Source of the DNA: Kappaphycus alvarezii | Lineage: Eukaryota; Rhodophyta; Florideophyceae; Gigartinales; Solieriaceae | Length of the DNA stretch: 64,000 bases | Direction of reading: 5' to 3' | Assembly: GCA_002205965.3 (NCBI GenBank) | Contig: NADL03000501.1 | Span: forward strand, 1,612,001-1,676,000 | Shown here: one piece after another, positions 1-10,046 of the stretch | Layout of the letters: each line of letters starts with the position of its first letter | Position numbering within the stretch: position 1 is the first letter of the stretch | Program-made: the position numbers and the translations under genes | The notes under the pieces: generated by a model | What the model was told of the DNA's origin: nothing | What the model saw: the letters and a program-made list of their open reading frames with translations, nothing else | The model's database searches: none

Positions 1-1104
1 ACATGACCTACTGTACCATTGGTGAGTTATCAATCATGCCTCATCACCATGGAGGGTGACAACAGCGGAAAAAGGTTGGGTCTTTTAACTCGAAATCACA
101 AATGAGTATATTCTTGATTAATATTTGAAAAATGCGGATGGCCGTCCAAGGATATTCCAGCAGGTAGATTATGTTGGTTAAGACAACAGTACGGTACATT
201 GGTTAAAAATGTGCGGTGCCGTACCCCAAGGGTTGACAACATGGTTAAACTTTAATCGCAATACAGTACACTACAAAAAGTATAACATTAGTCTTCCCGT
301 CAATAAGGATCTCCCTGACTGCTTGCATACCCCCGCTGAATGCATAGGCCAAGTCCAGACAAGGCTTGTTGCAGAAAGCGAGGGTTCACCACTGTGCAGT
401 ATTTTTGCTGTATGAATCACTAGTTGGGGTCACCTTCAGACTCTCATACGGCTATTCAAGAAAAATATGTATGGTGCTAAGGAATAAATATTACGTAACA
501 GTGCATGACAGTATGTTTTTTAATCATCCACTCCTTTCCTAATATGGGTAGGCTTACAGTAAGTTGTCGAAAGCTACTGCACTTTGTCCTTGGTTGGAAT
601 GGCCAAGTGGCCAATGAGAATTCGAGAAAGAGTTGTTTGAAATTTCTTCCGTCCTTTCTGGTGTTGCCAAAATTCCAATTAATGACAAGCAGAGAAATTT
701 GTGATAGGGCTGTACAGTAGTATGCACTAAAAAGTATGGAAAATTTCATCGAATCTAGCCTAGATTCCGATGGTACAAAACGATTGTCTCGTGCAGTATC
801 CGGCTAGCCTGCTAGCTAGAGAAAGTAAGCAGCAAGTTCTATCAACTACAAAGGTACTCTTTTTGAAAAATTTTAAACTTTTTAGAATCAAAATGAAATC
901 TTACTACTGTGAGGGGTTGAAGAAGACCTTGGCACATGTTGACAATACGGTAGTCACTTCAATCCGCCGTGTATTTACAAAGATACGCTATATTAGGGAC
1001 GATCGAACAAGTCCAACATCCTTCGGGCGGCAAAGCGGGCCCTGGTCAGAAATATTTGCCCTCTGACTTAACGTCGTCTGCTTATTTCCTCCCAGCACTC
1101 CACC
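1..1104. other. Intergenic region, no gene seen
   Basis: Only short open frames of under 100 codons on both strands, none with recognisable domains. It holds the presumed promoter and 5' leader of the 713-codon gene that starts at 1105. Scattered GTACAG/CTGTAC words are present (near 10, 187 and 712), as elsewhere in the window. No repeat or element end was recognised. Confidence 0.6.
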
Positions 1105-3246
1105 ATGGATGAATTGCTCGCAAACCTCAATACAGATACTCCCATGTTCGATGCCTCCGCCGTCCTCGGCTCTGCCTTTGACATGGAAAATGGCTTCATG
1201 ACAGATTCACAAGACGTTTCCTCTCTCTACGCGGATTTGCCTACTCTTCGACAATCTTCCGCCCCTCAGACTACCACTCCAACCCCCATGCCCGTTCCCG
1301 CCAATGAAATTGATTACCTTGCCGTCGACCCCGAGCAACCACCTTCAGCAAAAGCAAAAAAAGAAATCTACACTGACATTCCCACACTCTCTCCCACACC
1401 TATTCACAATCCTCCCGTGTCTCGTCCACAACCCATCCGAGTAGATCCCGTCATACCTGATGTACCCGATACCCCATTGGAGGCAGAGAGAAAACGGCAA
1501 CGGCCCCTGGCCGCCTCAGTCGTCGCCGACAGTTGGCAAGCAAACAAACATCCAGCCGATTTCGTGGCTACCGTTCGTGCAAGGTTACCATCTCGCGGTC
1601 AAGGTATGCCCTCCAGTATTGTCGAGGAGAGTTCCTCCTTGGCAACTATTAGGGTCGAGGACACCGAACAAGACAATGTTGTCCACTGGCGTCTGCCGGA
1701 GCCATCAGAGGGCGCTTTGCTGGATGCATTATTCCTCAAGTTGGTAAAGGGAAACGCAACTAGTTCTCGCCTCATGGATTATCTCTCATATTCTTTGGAA
1801 ACGGGCGTCGTGTCGCAAAGAGCCGTTGTGGCTACTTGTCTTAAGTGGGTTAGCGCCACCCCCTCGATAAGTGCCAAAGTCTTGGACTCATTTGCGATGC
1901 TCTTGGCGAAGATTATCCCTCACTACCGCTTTTCCTTCGAAGAGGACGACCTCACCCCGGAGGTCAAAGAGTTTTTGGGCGCGTTTACCATGGTCGTGAA
2001 ATGCACAGCAACTTCACCATCCCTTGCCCCTGAGCTGGTTTCCGTCCTCAGTCATGACAGAGTTATTGCAATGGTTCGAGCCTGCGCGCGGCGAGTCCCT
2101 TCCGCGTGGCAGCAAATAGATGATGCAATTTCCGGTTTGGAGAATCCAAATGACACTAGCTCAGATGTTTACCGCGACACTTTCACGCCGCGCTCGGCGT
2201 ATTCTGTGGCACCAGAGCTCAAGAACTGTATCGCTAGGCTCAAGAAGGGCCTGGCAGTAGGCATCAAATCATTACAGACTATCACGAATTCAATTGGAAA
2301 CGTTGGCTACCCAGACGATAAGGCCACTCTGATAATGTCATTACAGGCCGCATTTGCTGTTACTCTTGCTGTGTTTGATAAGGACATTGCAAAGTCGTTG
2401 AGACAATTATGGAGCCAAAGAGAGATTCAGGGAGGGGATTATAATTTGCTCGTCTCTTTAGAGAAAGGTGCAGTGGCATCCTCCAATGGACAAGCGTCGT
2501 CCCCCAAGTTCAGCTTCAAGAATAAGGTAATCGCGTGCGAAGCCATTGTTCAGTTTTTGGGTGAACGAGCTGGCCGTCCAGAGCCAACGGACAGATGGAA
2601 GAATTACTTTGGGGGGAAGGAACGATTGAAGCGGCTTATTAGAGATGCAGTTCCACAAGTGAAAAACGAAATCAAATCCGAAACCGGTGCGCTACTCGTG
2701 TCAATGGTTGTTACTTGTTGTGCAGCCATGTGTCTTGGTCCAGCGCTGCGGATATATGATGCTAATGACGGTGTCGATGTTGAAGATCCAGCGGAGGTGT
2801 CTTCGCAGGTGACACAGAACGAGGAGGTCGAGGAGACAATGGGGGAGTTGGTGGGATTTGCGGTAGGGTGTCTTGAAGACGCGGCAATGGCAGAGGAAGT
2901 ACCCCCCTGGCGATCTTTTGGACTGTGGTTGCTGCTACTCATGTCTCGGGCAGGATCCATGCTACGGGCAAGCGGATGCGAACATGCAAGGGCAGCTCGA
3001 GTGTTGAGGGCTTGGGGAGGAATGCCGACTGGGACGCCCGGAACTCATGCGGCGCATTCGAACAACACCAAACATCCGAGCCAAAGCAGCTCGGGGCATC
3101 AGCAACAGCATGGATCTTCATCCTATGCGCATACAGAAGGGGTGGCGTTGTTCGCAGCATCGGCATCTCTTGCAATAATTGACGCATCAGACGTTTCTGG
3201 AAGTGACGATACGATCCGCGCACTTTGTGACGACCTTGTGCAATAG
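1105..3246 (+). CDS. Hypothetical 713-aa helical protein, unassigned
   Basis: A single uninterrupted frame of 713 codons starting at an ATG in good context (CACCATGG) and ending in TAG. Residues 1-130 are rich in Pro, Thr and Ser and look disordered. From about residue 150 to 500 the sequence is alternating amphipathic and hydrophobic helices, as in ARM/HEAT-type repeat proteins. A low-complexity stretch rich in His, Gln and Ser lies near residue 650. No catalytic motif, signal peptide or clear membrane helix is visible. The overall look (disordered N-terminus, all-helical body) would suit a scaffold or transcription-complex subunit such as a Mediator tail component, but that is only an impression. 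It converges with the TIP41 gene, whose stop is about 310 bp away. A host gene is likely because the frame is long, intact and unlike any transposon protein here. Confidence 0.8.
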   Translation: MDELLANLNTDTPMFDASAVLGSAFDMENGFMTDSQDVSSLYADLPTLRQSSAPQTTTPTPMPVPANEIDYLAVDPEQPPSAKAKKEIYTDIPTLSPTPIHNPPVSRPQPIRVDPVIPDVPDTPLEAERKRQRPLAASVVADSWQANKHPADFVATVRARLPSRGQGMPSSIVEESSSLATIRVEDTEQDNVVHWRLPEPSEGALLDALFLKLVKGNATSSRLMDYLSYSLETGVVSQRAVVATCLKWVSATPSISAKVLDSFAMLLAKIIPHYRFSFEEDDLTPEVKEFLGAFTMVVKCTATSPSLAPELVSVLSHDRVIAMVRACARRVPSAWQQIDDAISGLENPNDTSSDVYRDTFTPRSAYSVAPELKNCIARLKKGLAVGIKSLQTITNSIGNVGYPDDKATLIMSLQAAFAVTLAVFDKDIAKSLRQLWSQREIQGGDYNLLVSLEKGAVASSNGQASSPKFSFKNKVIACEAIVQFLGERAGRPEPTDRWKNYFGGKERLKRLIRDAVPQVKNEIKSETGALLVSMVVTCCAAMCLGPALRIYDANDGVDVEDPAEVSSQVTQNEEVEETMGELVGFAVGCLEDAAMAEEVPPWRSFGLWLLLLMSRAGSMLRASGCEHARAARVLRAWGGMPTGTPGTHAAHSNNTKHPSQSSSGHQQQHGSSSYAHTEGVALFAASASLAIIDASDVSGSDDTIRALCDDLVQ

Positions 3247-3557
3247 TAGGCGGCACTTTGTTTATAGGAACGGACTGTAGCAGAAAGGTTCAGTGCCCCT
3301 GCCAAAATACCCGTGACCGGCTGAGGGTGGACGGGTATTTGTAAGAGAATTGGCTCGCGTCCGTAAGATAACGGACTCCTGAAGAAATCGCTGATTTTTC
3401 CCACAAGCTGTAGCAGCAAGGAGGAACAGCGGCCCATTCACGGCCGTAGAATCTAGATGACCTTGCAGCTGTACATTGTAAACAAGAAAACGAATTGAGT
3501 CGTTTGAAAAGGGATTGCCGCTCCGATAGTCATTAGGACAGCTCTCTGGTGTTACAT
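3247..3557. other. Convergent 3' intergenic region
   Basis: The short gap between the stops of the 713-aa gene (+) and the TIP41 gene (-) must contain both 3' ends. I see no further gene and no clear repeat. Confidence 0.6.
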
Positions 3558-4415
3558 TTATTCGTGCAGCAGGGTGATATTATGAAGAGCGGCGGAGGAA
3601 ACTGGTGTTGTTCGAGCGGCCATCTCTGGATCGCGAAGAAGTGAAGGGTGAACGCCGTGGAGAGTATCTTTGAGATAAGCTTCCCTTGTCTGGCATTCGC
3701 GAACGACGGTCGGGGTGCCAAAGCGGTGAAAGTATCTAGTATCGTAGATGCGAACGAATACACCATCAACCCGTAAAAAGAAGCGAGCGAGGATAAATAT
3801 AAAGGTTGGCATAACTCGAATACGGACCTTGTAAGATGCCGTGCCATTATCATCCAGCTCATCCTCGAAGAGAATGACATGGGAGCTGTATAAGATTGGA
3901 ATGTTAGTGTCACGCAGAGCGTCGTTGTCAATCTCCACCAGTGAGTGTCTGTTTGAGGTTGGGGGAGGACTCCATGTGGAATCGAGGGCATCAACCTTTT
4001 TGCCGTTGACGGTAAGGGTTCCAGGATATTTTGTGGAAAATGTCCAATCGCTAGCATCCTCCAAGACTGCAATCTCGACATCAGAGCGATTGGATTTGTT
4101 TTGCCAGTGATCAGCGGCTTTAACTTGAATCGAGGGATCAGCCTGGCCCACCATCGCCAAGGCATCGATGGTGTCGAATGTGAGTTCAAATTCGCTTGGT
4201 GTGTCAGGAGAGTGGGAAAAGGTGAGACGGAGAGAGTTTTTGTCGAATAACATTGCGGGCAGTTTGATGGATAGTTCCGAGGATAGCTTTTGCTCTACGT
4301 CGATGGTGGCTATGGGCTTTTGTTCGGTACGGATGGTCCAGCCATGGATATCGATTCCATTTTCATCGGGGTGGAGACAGTGAGGGTTTTCAGCGTTTTC
4401 TGAAGGGACGACCAT
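3558..4415 (-). CDS. TIP41: TIP41-like protein (PP2A phosphatase regulator)
   Basis: An intact 285-codon frame starting at ATG (4415) and ending in TAA. It matches the TIP41/TIPRL family along its length. An N-terminal segment has a Trp in a GWTIRT context. It is followed by the conserved LPAMLFDKNSLRLTF block, a central DWTFSTKYPGTL block, and near residues 185-235 the hallmark FEDEL followed by RVMPTFIFILARFFLRVDG and the IYDTRYFHRFG block. Known family members bind PP2A-type catalytic subunits or their TAP42/alpha4 partner in the cytoplasm and link TOR nutrient signalling to phosphatase activity. The length is typical (about 270-290 residues). The gene has no intron. It runs toward the 713-aa gene, and its upstream side carries a (TGTAC)n palindromic repeat. 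Function is inferred from family membership. Confidence 0.93.
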   Translation of the reverse strand: MVVPSENAENPHCLHPDENGIDIHGWTIRTEQKPIATIDVEQKLSSELSIKLPAMLFDKNSLRLTFSHSPDTPSEFELTFDTIDALAMVGQADPSIQVKAADHWQNKSNRSDVEIAVLEDASDWTFSTKYPGTLTVNGKKVDALDSTWSPPPTSNRHSLVEIDNDALRDTNIPILYSSHVILFEDELDDNGTASYKVRIRVMPTFIFILARFFLRVDGVFVRIYDTRYFHRFGTPTVVRECQTREAYLKDTLHGVHPSLLRDPEMAARTTPVSSAALHNITLLHE

Positions 4416-4573
4416 GGCAGCGCGGATAAAGTTTAAATGGAGACTTGGCTTGGGACGGGATCTTTTTGGTTGCCGACGGCATCGGCCTACGGTTGCAAGT
4501 CAATATCGATGTCGCCATGGCAGTCTACAGGCATCACTCAACACATACTGTATACAAACGGTAATGTATGTAT

Positions 4574-4610
4574 TGTACTGTACTGTACTGTACTGTACAG
4601 TACAGTACAG
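4574..4610. repeat. Palindromic (TGTAC)n repeat
   Basis: Several tandem TGTAC units switch to AGTAC units, making a 37-bp near-perfect inverted repeat that could form a hairpin. It lies about 160 bp upstream of the TIP41 start. Shorter versions of the same word occur throughout the window. Confidence 0.9.
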
Positions 4611-4785
4611 AATAGTCTTACATCTTTTGAACAATCAGAGCTTCGAATGCCCATCCCGCTCGCCGCCGCCGCTTTCACCAGCGACTGAGTTGCAGCCTCT
4701 GGTCCTCCATCGCTGAAGCTATCCTGTCGCGAGCCCCGATACGCATGGACGACGAAGTACATTCGGTTAGATCTTAACCGTATAG

Positions 4786-5248
4786 TTAGGACGTGCGCAG
4801 TCCCCAGTAGATACTGAATGCATTAAGCTTCCTTCCGATGCACGGCACCCCGATAGCGGTACTGTTTGTTGGCCAGTGAATGCGGGGTTTCTCAGCCTTG
4901 AGGTGCAAGCCGTATGCGGCTCTCTCGTCTTGTAACAGGCGGAGGGCTCCTCGGAGGTCGAGGAGGGACCCCATGAGCGTACCGTCATGAGCGTACCAGT
5001 GCCTCATGACGACACCTGTTTCCTCGGCGGTACGGCGGATGAGCAGATGAGCGGCTGAGCGGCTGGATAGTAAGGGAAAACAGGAGCATGCTGGCAGGGT
5101 CGCCCTGCTTTGTACCCTGAGCACTCACGATGGTCGTGTTGTGACGGTTCGGGACGACCATGGGCCACTCTATGGTCCGAAGCAGTGCGTACCCATCATG
5201 ACCGCACCAAGTGGACAGAACTGCACCGCCCCCGCCCGCCTCCAGCAT
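4786..5248 (-). pseudogene. R2-like reverse transcriptase fragment (palm, inverted piece)
   Basis: Overlapping minus-strand frames carry two reverse-transcriptase motifs of non-LTR type. The first is QGDPASMLLFSL (motif like QGDPLGPLLF) near 5110. The second is a downstream WYAHDGTLMGSLLDLRGALR block near 5020, which corresponds to the YADD active site with the first Asp changed to His. The frame shifts between the two. It lies in opposite orientation to the N-terminal reverse-transcriptase piece at 5340-5906, so the element has been rearranged or two copies abut. It cannot be functional. Confidence 0.75.
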
Positions 5249-5339
5249 CGGGGGTCAGGCTCGCCGCGCGGCAGTGTTTTACACCGATGTCCGATAATCC
5301 AAGGCCATACGGTCCCTTCACAACGCCCTGCTGCGGAAC

Positions 5340-5906
5340 TTGAACGACCCGCAGACCTTCCAATCGCCCCGCATGCTACACCCACGGCCTCGGTGTCCTG
5401 TTGCAAGCTGCCAGCTGACAGCCTCCCACCCCCTCTCCGCTGTCACAGGTGATGTCGTCGAGTATGCGGTTCGCCGCATCTCCCGCGATACGTCTGTTGG
5501 ACTTGACCGCACGCCAGCACGTTGGTTTCTCTTCCTCGCCCAGACTCCAGTGAGCCCAGAAGCCGGAGTCACGAGCAAGGGGGTCCTCCCACAACTCGTC
5601 GCTCGGATCGTCAGAGGCGACCTGCCATGTTCTTTCCAGCCTCTCGTGGCTGCTGTAACTCTGCTTCCGCTTCGGAAAACGCCCGACAAGATCCGGCCCA
5701 TCGCTGTCGGGTCGGTCCTCCGCCGCTTGATTACGAAGACACTGCTCCTTGCGGCACTCGATGACAGTCGCGGCTCGCTCTCCCCATTCCAAATGGAAAA
5801 TAGAATCAGGGGTGGAATGGACGCGATCGTCCACGACATGCGCATAGTACTTCGTCGATTCTACCTCAGGTTGCCCGTTTACGAGGACTCGCTCCTTCGA
5901 ATTTGA
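5340..5906 (+). pseudogene. R2-like reverse transcriptase fragment (N-terminal part)
   Basis: A plus-strand open frame whose residues about 110-170 read TPDKIRPIAVGSVLRRLITK and then a SPFQMENRIRGGMDAIVHDMR block. This is the start of the reverse-transcriptase domain (RPIAVG...RRL..K) seen in many non-LTR elements. The stretch before it resembles the linker preceding that domain. The frame ends before the first catalytic Asp. It is likely the plus-strand part of the same dead element as the inverted palm piece (4786-5248) and the C-terminal piece (5970-6476). Confidence 0.75.
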
Positions 5907-5969
5907 GAGCATTGTAAATACCTACGGACAGGTTAGGAGATCATATAGTAGAGCTGCGCCCTTAAGGTT

Positions 5970-6476
5970 TTGGTCGCAAACGCCGACATGACTCGCTCCA
6001 CAACGTCACTGCCGGCCATATCCCGTGCAGCAGGCCTGGACTGCATAATCGAGGCCCCGCCCCTGGTGCCAGGCACCAAGCATCGACCCGCTGAAATCTT
6101 CGTGTATCCACCAGCAGCTCCCGATGGTACTGCGAAATGCTCCATCGCTTGCGACGTTACTGTCGTCTCACCGCTCAAGAACGACGTACGATCAAAGGCC
6201 ACTCGTCAAGTGGGCGGTACTGCTGCAGTGGCGCACAGCAAAGACCTGGAGCGCGAACTGTCGCGCCGCCTCCCCCCACTCGACAACCCAACACAGGCCC
6301 CCAATTTCGATTTCCAACCGCTGGCTTTCGATTCCGTGGGTTCGCTTTGCCCCGCTACTATCCTCTTCATAGAGGATCTCCTCGTGCGCATCGTGGAGAA
6401 GTTAGAAACAACAGATGGAGTTACCCGAACTCGCAACTACCGGCGCATTAGGTATATACGATATGGTCGTCTTTGA
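5970..6476 (+). pseudogene. R2-like element C-terminal domain fragment
   Basis: The frame contains HRPAEIFVY followed by IACDVTVVSPLKND. This spacing is like the PD...D core of the restriction-like endonuclease found C-terminal to the reverse transcriptase in R2-type elements. It then has an NFDFQPLAFDSVGS block, which recurs in the piece at 48694-49185 (FQPLDFDSLG). The Asp of the PD pair is Glu here or displaced. There is no upstream reverse transcriptase in frame. Interpreted as the 3' coding end of a decayed non-LTR retrotransposon. Domain identity is inferred from motif spacing. Confidence 0.65.
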
Positions 6477-7039
6477 CGAAAGCTACCGTATTGCGCACAC
6501 CAGTGCACATGGCAGACGTGGACCACCCGGTTGGCGCCTACATAGTTCCGGCTACGGAGACCGAGTTGCTAACTAGCAATGTAGTCGGTTCTTGAGCTCG
6601 ACCTCTCTTGGGCTCGACCCCTCATATTTGATGCTACGAAGTTTTGTTTTTCACTGCCAACTTCCCGTACATGTTCTGTATGCAGCGTTCTGCACTGTAC
6701 AGTAGCTCTGAAATTTCTTTGGTGCCTACGATGTGGTGGAAATGCCATTTGATCAATATTACCCGACAGAACTTTCTGTAAAGCGCTGCCACTTTTTGGC
6801 CCGTCAGCCAATCCGACGTCTCACATTTCTATAGATTTGTAACCACATTGCCCGATTGCGCCGGTCAGATAGTATGGCAAAGTACACCCCATCACTCCTC
6901 TGGACGACACAACGTGCGCGATTCTGCGCACCAGACAATCCTGAGTGGTACGCCACGCGCGGTGCCCTTCTGCTCGACGCTCAATTCGTCTCAGAAACTG
7001 ATCGTTATCGCTTTCGCATCTTTCCAACTGCTCGCAAAA
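6477..7039. other. Upstream region of CLPTM1 gene
   Basis: No gene seen. The open frame of CLPTM1 extends 64 codons upstream into this region, but only from a TTG, and this part shows no family similarity. I therefore treat it as 5' leader and promoter. A CTGTACAGTAG word lies near 6694. Confidence 0.6.
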
Positions 7040-9067
7040 ATGCCACAAGATCAAGCTACACTGCGTCGTCGTCGCACATCAGAGGGCGCTTCTGCTACGG
7101 GACCGACTTCCACAGACCAGTCCGGCCACCAACCAGATGGCGCACCGCAGCAACAGCAAGCCCCCAATCCACGTGATGCCTTGCGGCAGTTTTTTGTGCG
7201 CATGGCCCTCATGTACCTCATGTATCAGTACTATTGGAAGAAACCAACAACTCCTGAACCTATTGATCTTTCAGAACATGCAGATCACATCATGGAAACA
7301 GCCCCTGTCGCACCTAAAGCTGCCACTGGTATTGCAGGTATGCTTGGTTTGCCCCAAGAAGTCCCTGCCTACTACAAAATGCAACTCAAAAATGCATGGC
7401 CAAAGCAAACCCGGCTTTATTTTCGCGTTTATGTGACCTTAAAGCACAACATGACATTTGAGGAAGCGTGTAATGAAGGAATTGATGGCGCTGTATGGAC
7501 AGGTAGTGATTTGGCCTTTGGAACGGTGTCGGAGAGCTATTTGAAGGAGAATATCACCTTGGAGGTACCGGAGCAGGTCAGAGAGAGAAATTCCACGTGG
7601 TTTGCTCATGTCTTTGTCGTCAAAGGAAACCTGTGGGAGAGAGAAAATGTTAAGGAAACGCATACTGAAAGTGAAGTCCTGTATGCACGTCATGAACTTA
7701 TCCGGTGGCTGGACGTGGACCGCAGGAAAACAGGTAAAAGTTTGTTAGGGGAGGATGTAGATGAGCAATCAGAGGAGGATAGTGCAGAGGATGAGGGTGA
7801 AGATATCAGATACGATCAAGTTTGGAAGCCGACCATGCCAATTGTTATTGTTGCGACTGCCGGTCCTGTTTTGCTCGGGCAAATGCCGGTAACTGCTGCG
7901 GCTGCGTACCGCGTGAACTTGAGAGATATGACTTACTATCCTCCGATGCATGTGAATGAATTTTGGTTATTGAGGGACATGTTACACCCAATGAATAGTA
8001 CAGTGAAGAGTGTGACCGTGGAAATGGCCTTTGAGCCTATATCTTTGTACAAGTGGTCCATGTACAAGCAGTTTGAAAATGTTTGGGAAAAGCAAATAGC
8101 AATGGGGACCATGAAGCCGCACGAGACTGACGAATTTAAGCGCATATTTACCGGTACGAACCCCATCCTGTTGGGCACTACCATGGTTGTCTCTATGGCG
8201 CACACCGTTCTCGAAGCCCTTGCTTTCAAGAACGATATAGCACATTGGAGGAACATAAAGAGTATGGAAGGTGTTTCGGTACGGAGTATGATTTGGAAGA
8301 TTGTGATGGAGGCAATCATATTCCTGTATCTTTGGGACAACGAAACGTCGTGGATGATAACGGTCGGGAACGGTGTTGGACTCGGGATACAGATATGGAA
8401 ACTGCGGAAGGCTGTCAAATTTGAGAACTTCGGGAAGCGCAAATTGCTCGGCTTTATTCCTTGGTTTGACATGGTAGACAGGGAGAGTTATTCGAAAGAA
8501 ACAAAAGAGTACGACGAGCAAGCCATGAAATACCTGGGCTACGCCTTGTACCCCCTGGTAGTGATTTATTCTTTGTATTCTTTGAAATACGACAAGCACA
8601 AGTCGTGGTACTCATGGATTATCAACTCTCTTGTTGGGGCTGTTTATGCATTTGGGTTTATCATGATGTTTCCACAAATATTTATCAACTACAAGTTGAA
8701 ATCTGTGGCACACATGCCGATGAAAGCAATGATGTACAAAACTTTGAACACGATTATTGACGATCTGTTTTCCTTCATCATCAAAATGCCATGGCTACAC
8801 AGGCTTGCATGCTTTCGTGATGACGTGGTGTTCTTGATTCTGCTTTACCAGCGCTGGATCTACCCTGTAGACAAGAAGCGAGTGAACGAGTTTGGACAGC
8901 AATTTGATGAGGCCGGACAGGAAAAGGCGGGGCATGCCACAGAACAAAGCGACAGCAGCGAATTGAGAGCTGAGCAGGATCACACAGGTAGTAGCGATGA
9001 AAGGGGAGCGTTTAGCACTGAAGAACAAGTCGAGGAAAAGCCGTCGGAGGACAAGAAAAACGACTAA
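7040..9067 (+). CDS. CLPTM1: CLPTM1 family multi-pass transmembrane protein
   Basis: An intact frame. I start it at the first ATG (7040), giving 675 residues, because codons upstream begin with TTG and look like leader. The N-terminus is polar and Gln/Pro-rich, followed by a hydrophobic segment near residues 46-66 (FFVRMALMYLMYQYYW). A luminal-type beta-rich domain contains an acidic loop near residue 240. Five or so hydrophobic helices follow, including YLGYALYPLVVIYSLYSL and IINSLVGAVYAFGFIMMF. The family signatures IPWFDMVDRESYSKET and PQIFINYKLKSVAHMPMKAM are present, then FRDDVVFLILLYQRWIYPVD. An acidic tail ends the protein. Family members are ER/Golgi membrane proteins implicated in receptor trafficking and, for the CLPTM1L branch, lipid scrambling. 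The role here is inferred. The length matches the family and there is no intron. Confidence 0.95.
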   Translation: MPQDQATLRRRRTSEGASATGPTSTDQSGHQPDGAPQQQQAPNPRDALRQFFVRMALMYLMYQYYWKKPTTPEPIDLSEHADHIMETAPVAPKAATGIAGMLGLPQEVPAYYKMQLKNAWPKQTRLYFRVYVTLKHNMTFEEACNEGIDGAVWTGSDLAFGTVSESYLKENITLEVPEQVRERNSTWFAHVFVVKGNLWERENVKETHTESEVLYARHELIRWLDVDRRKTGKSLLGEDVDEQSEEDSAEDEGEDIRYDQVWKPTMPIVIVATAGPVLLGQMPVTAAAAYRVNLRDMTYYPPMHVNEFWLLRDMLHPMNSTVKSVTVEMAFEPISLYKWSMYKQFENVWEKQIAMGTMKPHETDEFKRIFTGTNPILLGTTMVVSMAHTVLEALAFKNDIAHWRNIKSMEGVSVRSMIWKIVMEAIIFLYLWDNETSWMITVGNGVGLGIQIWKLRKAVKFENFGKRKLLGFIPWFDMVDRESYSKETKEYDEQAMKYLGYALYPLVVIYSLYSLKYDKHKSWYSWIINSLVGAVYAFGFIMMFPQIFINYKLKSVAHMPMKAMMYKTLNTIIDDLFSFIIKMPWLHRLACFRDDVVFLILLYQRWIYPVDKKRVNEFGQQFDEAGQEKAGHATEQSDSSELRAEQDHTGSSDERGAFSTEEQVEEKPSEDKKND

Positions 9068-9418
9068 TTTTTCCATGCCAGTGGGCTTGCATCTGAGGGG
9101 AAAGATGCTTCTATTCTCTTTGAATAAGTGTTTCAGATATCTAACTACCAAAACCAGTTTTGCTTTGTACGTATTACTAGTGCAAGTTTTCTGTGGAAAC
9201 TCTCATTTCGTGCATCTTTTTTTTTCACTATGCAGCTAGTTTGTAACTGCTGTCGGGGTGTGTTCTGCTGCTGTAAAACTAGCTACCAGGACATTAAAAG
9301 GTTCCCTTAAGAGACCAGATTTGCGAGACTCGCGACGCCTGATTGATGAGGTGTGATATCAGAGGTTCCTTTTGAACCGAGATACCTCGGCACTCCGATT
9401 CCATAGATTTGCCGCGAC
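9068..9418. other. Region downstream of CLPTM1, no gene
   Basis: CLPTM1 3' end followed by pyrimidine-rich sequence (a T run near 9220). The R2-like debris begins somewhere between 9305 and 9420. No gene seen. Confidence 0.5.
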
Positions 9419-9760
9419 ATGTACCTGCGCCAAGGAAACTGTGAGGTTGCTGTGCAGTTTAGTACCGGGAAATACAAGACGAGGCCGCACGTCAGGGCAA
9501 CGGGAGCAGCCCGCGTCAGCGATTCCTTTGATGCCACTGTCGTGAATCCAATGGTCTCTTCTTTCATCAGGATGAGGACCTTTAACCCCCTCACGACTTT
9601 GAAGGCAGCCCACGCTGACAAGCAACGAAAATACCATGGGTTCATGGACGGGTTACCTGGTAGGAACAGGGACGAACCTTTTCCTAACTCCACGCTCGGA
9701 GGGTGTCATCTCGAAGAATTCTTCGCGATCAAGGAGAAGGCAAAATCGGTCGCCAGCTGA
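9419..9760 (+). pseudogene. R2-like endonuclease-domain fragment
   Basis: The frame reads TRPHVRATG...DSFDATVVNPM, then FNPLTTLKAAHADKQRKY and GRNRDEPFPNSTLGG. It aligns block by block with the better preserved copies at 10047-10445 and 11104-11802. The PD pair of the nuclease core has become P-H. Ends in a stop with no 3' UTR repeat in the same orientation. A truncated dead copy. Confidence 0.8.
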
Positions 9761-9810
9761 GCTCCAGACCAGTCCCGCCGATAGTCATTTTCCTAATTCG
9801 AAGAAATAAA

Positions 9811-10040
9811 GGGGAAATTTTTGGGTTATTTCAATGCATGGAAGATGTGGTCGGTTATATCCACGCCGCTAATGCGTTATGCGTAAGAAGTCGTCACTGA
9901 TGGGTAACACTACATGACCTTACTTACAGGGCCGGCTGAATGCCAGCGAGCAGGCATGCCGCGTTAGACATGACGGCCGCGGCAGGGTGCCTTTGGGTAA
10001 GCACCGCTCTAACCATCCCATAAGTCTTCATCGCTCGAAG
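9811..10040 (-). mobile_element. 5'-truncated R2-like element, coding tail plus 3' UTR
   Basis: The reverse complement matches the end of the element at 11690-11941. It contains the last codons (YGMVRAVLTQRH... and CLLAGI equivalents), a TAA, then the same 3' UTR, including ACCGACCACATCTTCCATGC and ending near AACCCAAAAATTTCCCC. Similarity stops abruptly at 10040. This is the expected shape of a 5'-truncated target-primed insertion. It lies head-to-head with the plus-strand fragment that starts at about 10047. Confidence 0.85.
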
Positions 10041-10046
10041 GAATAA

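Noticed and set aside
3533-4189. 218-codon minus-strand ORF
   Set aside because: Shadow of the TIP41 frame in another register.
6848-7039. N-terminal extension of CLPTM1
   Set aside because: It begins at TTG and shows no family similarity. The ATG at 7040 is the better start.
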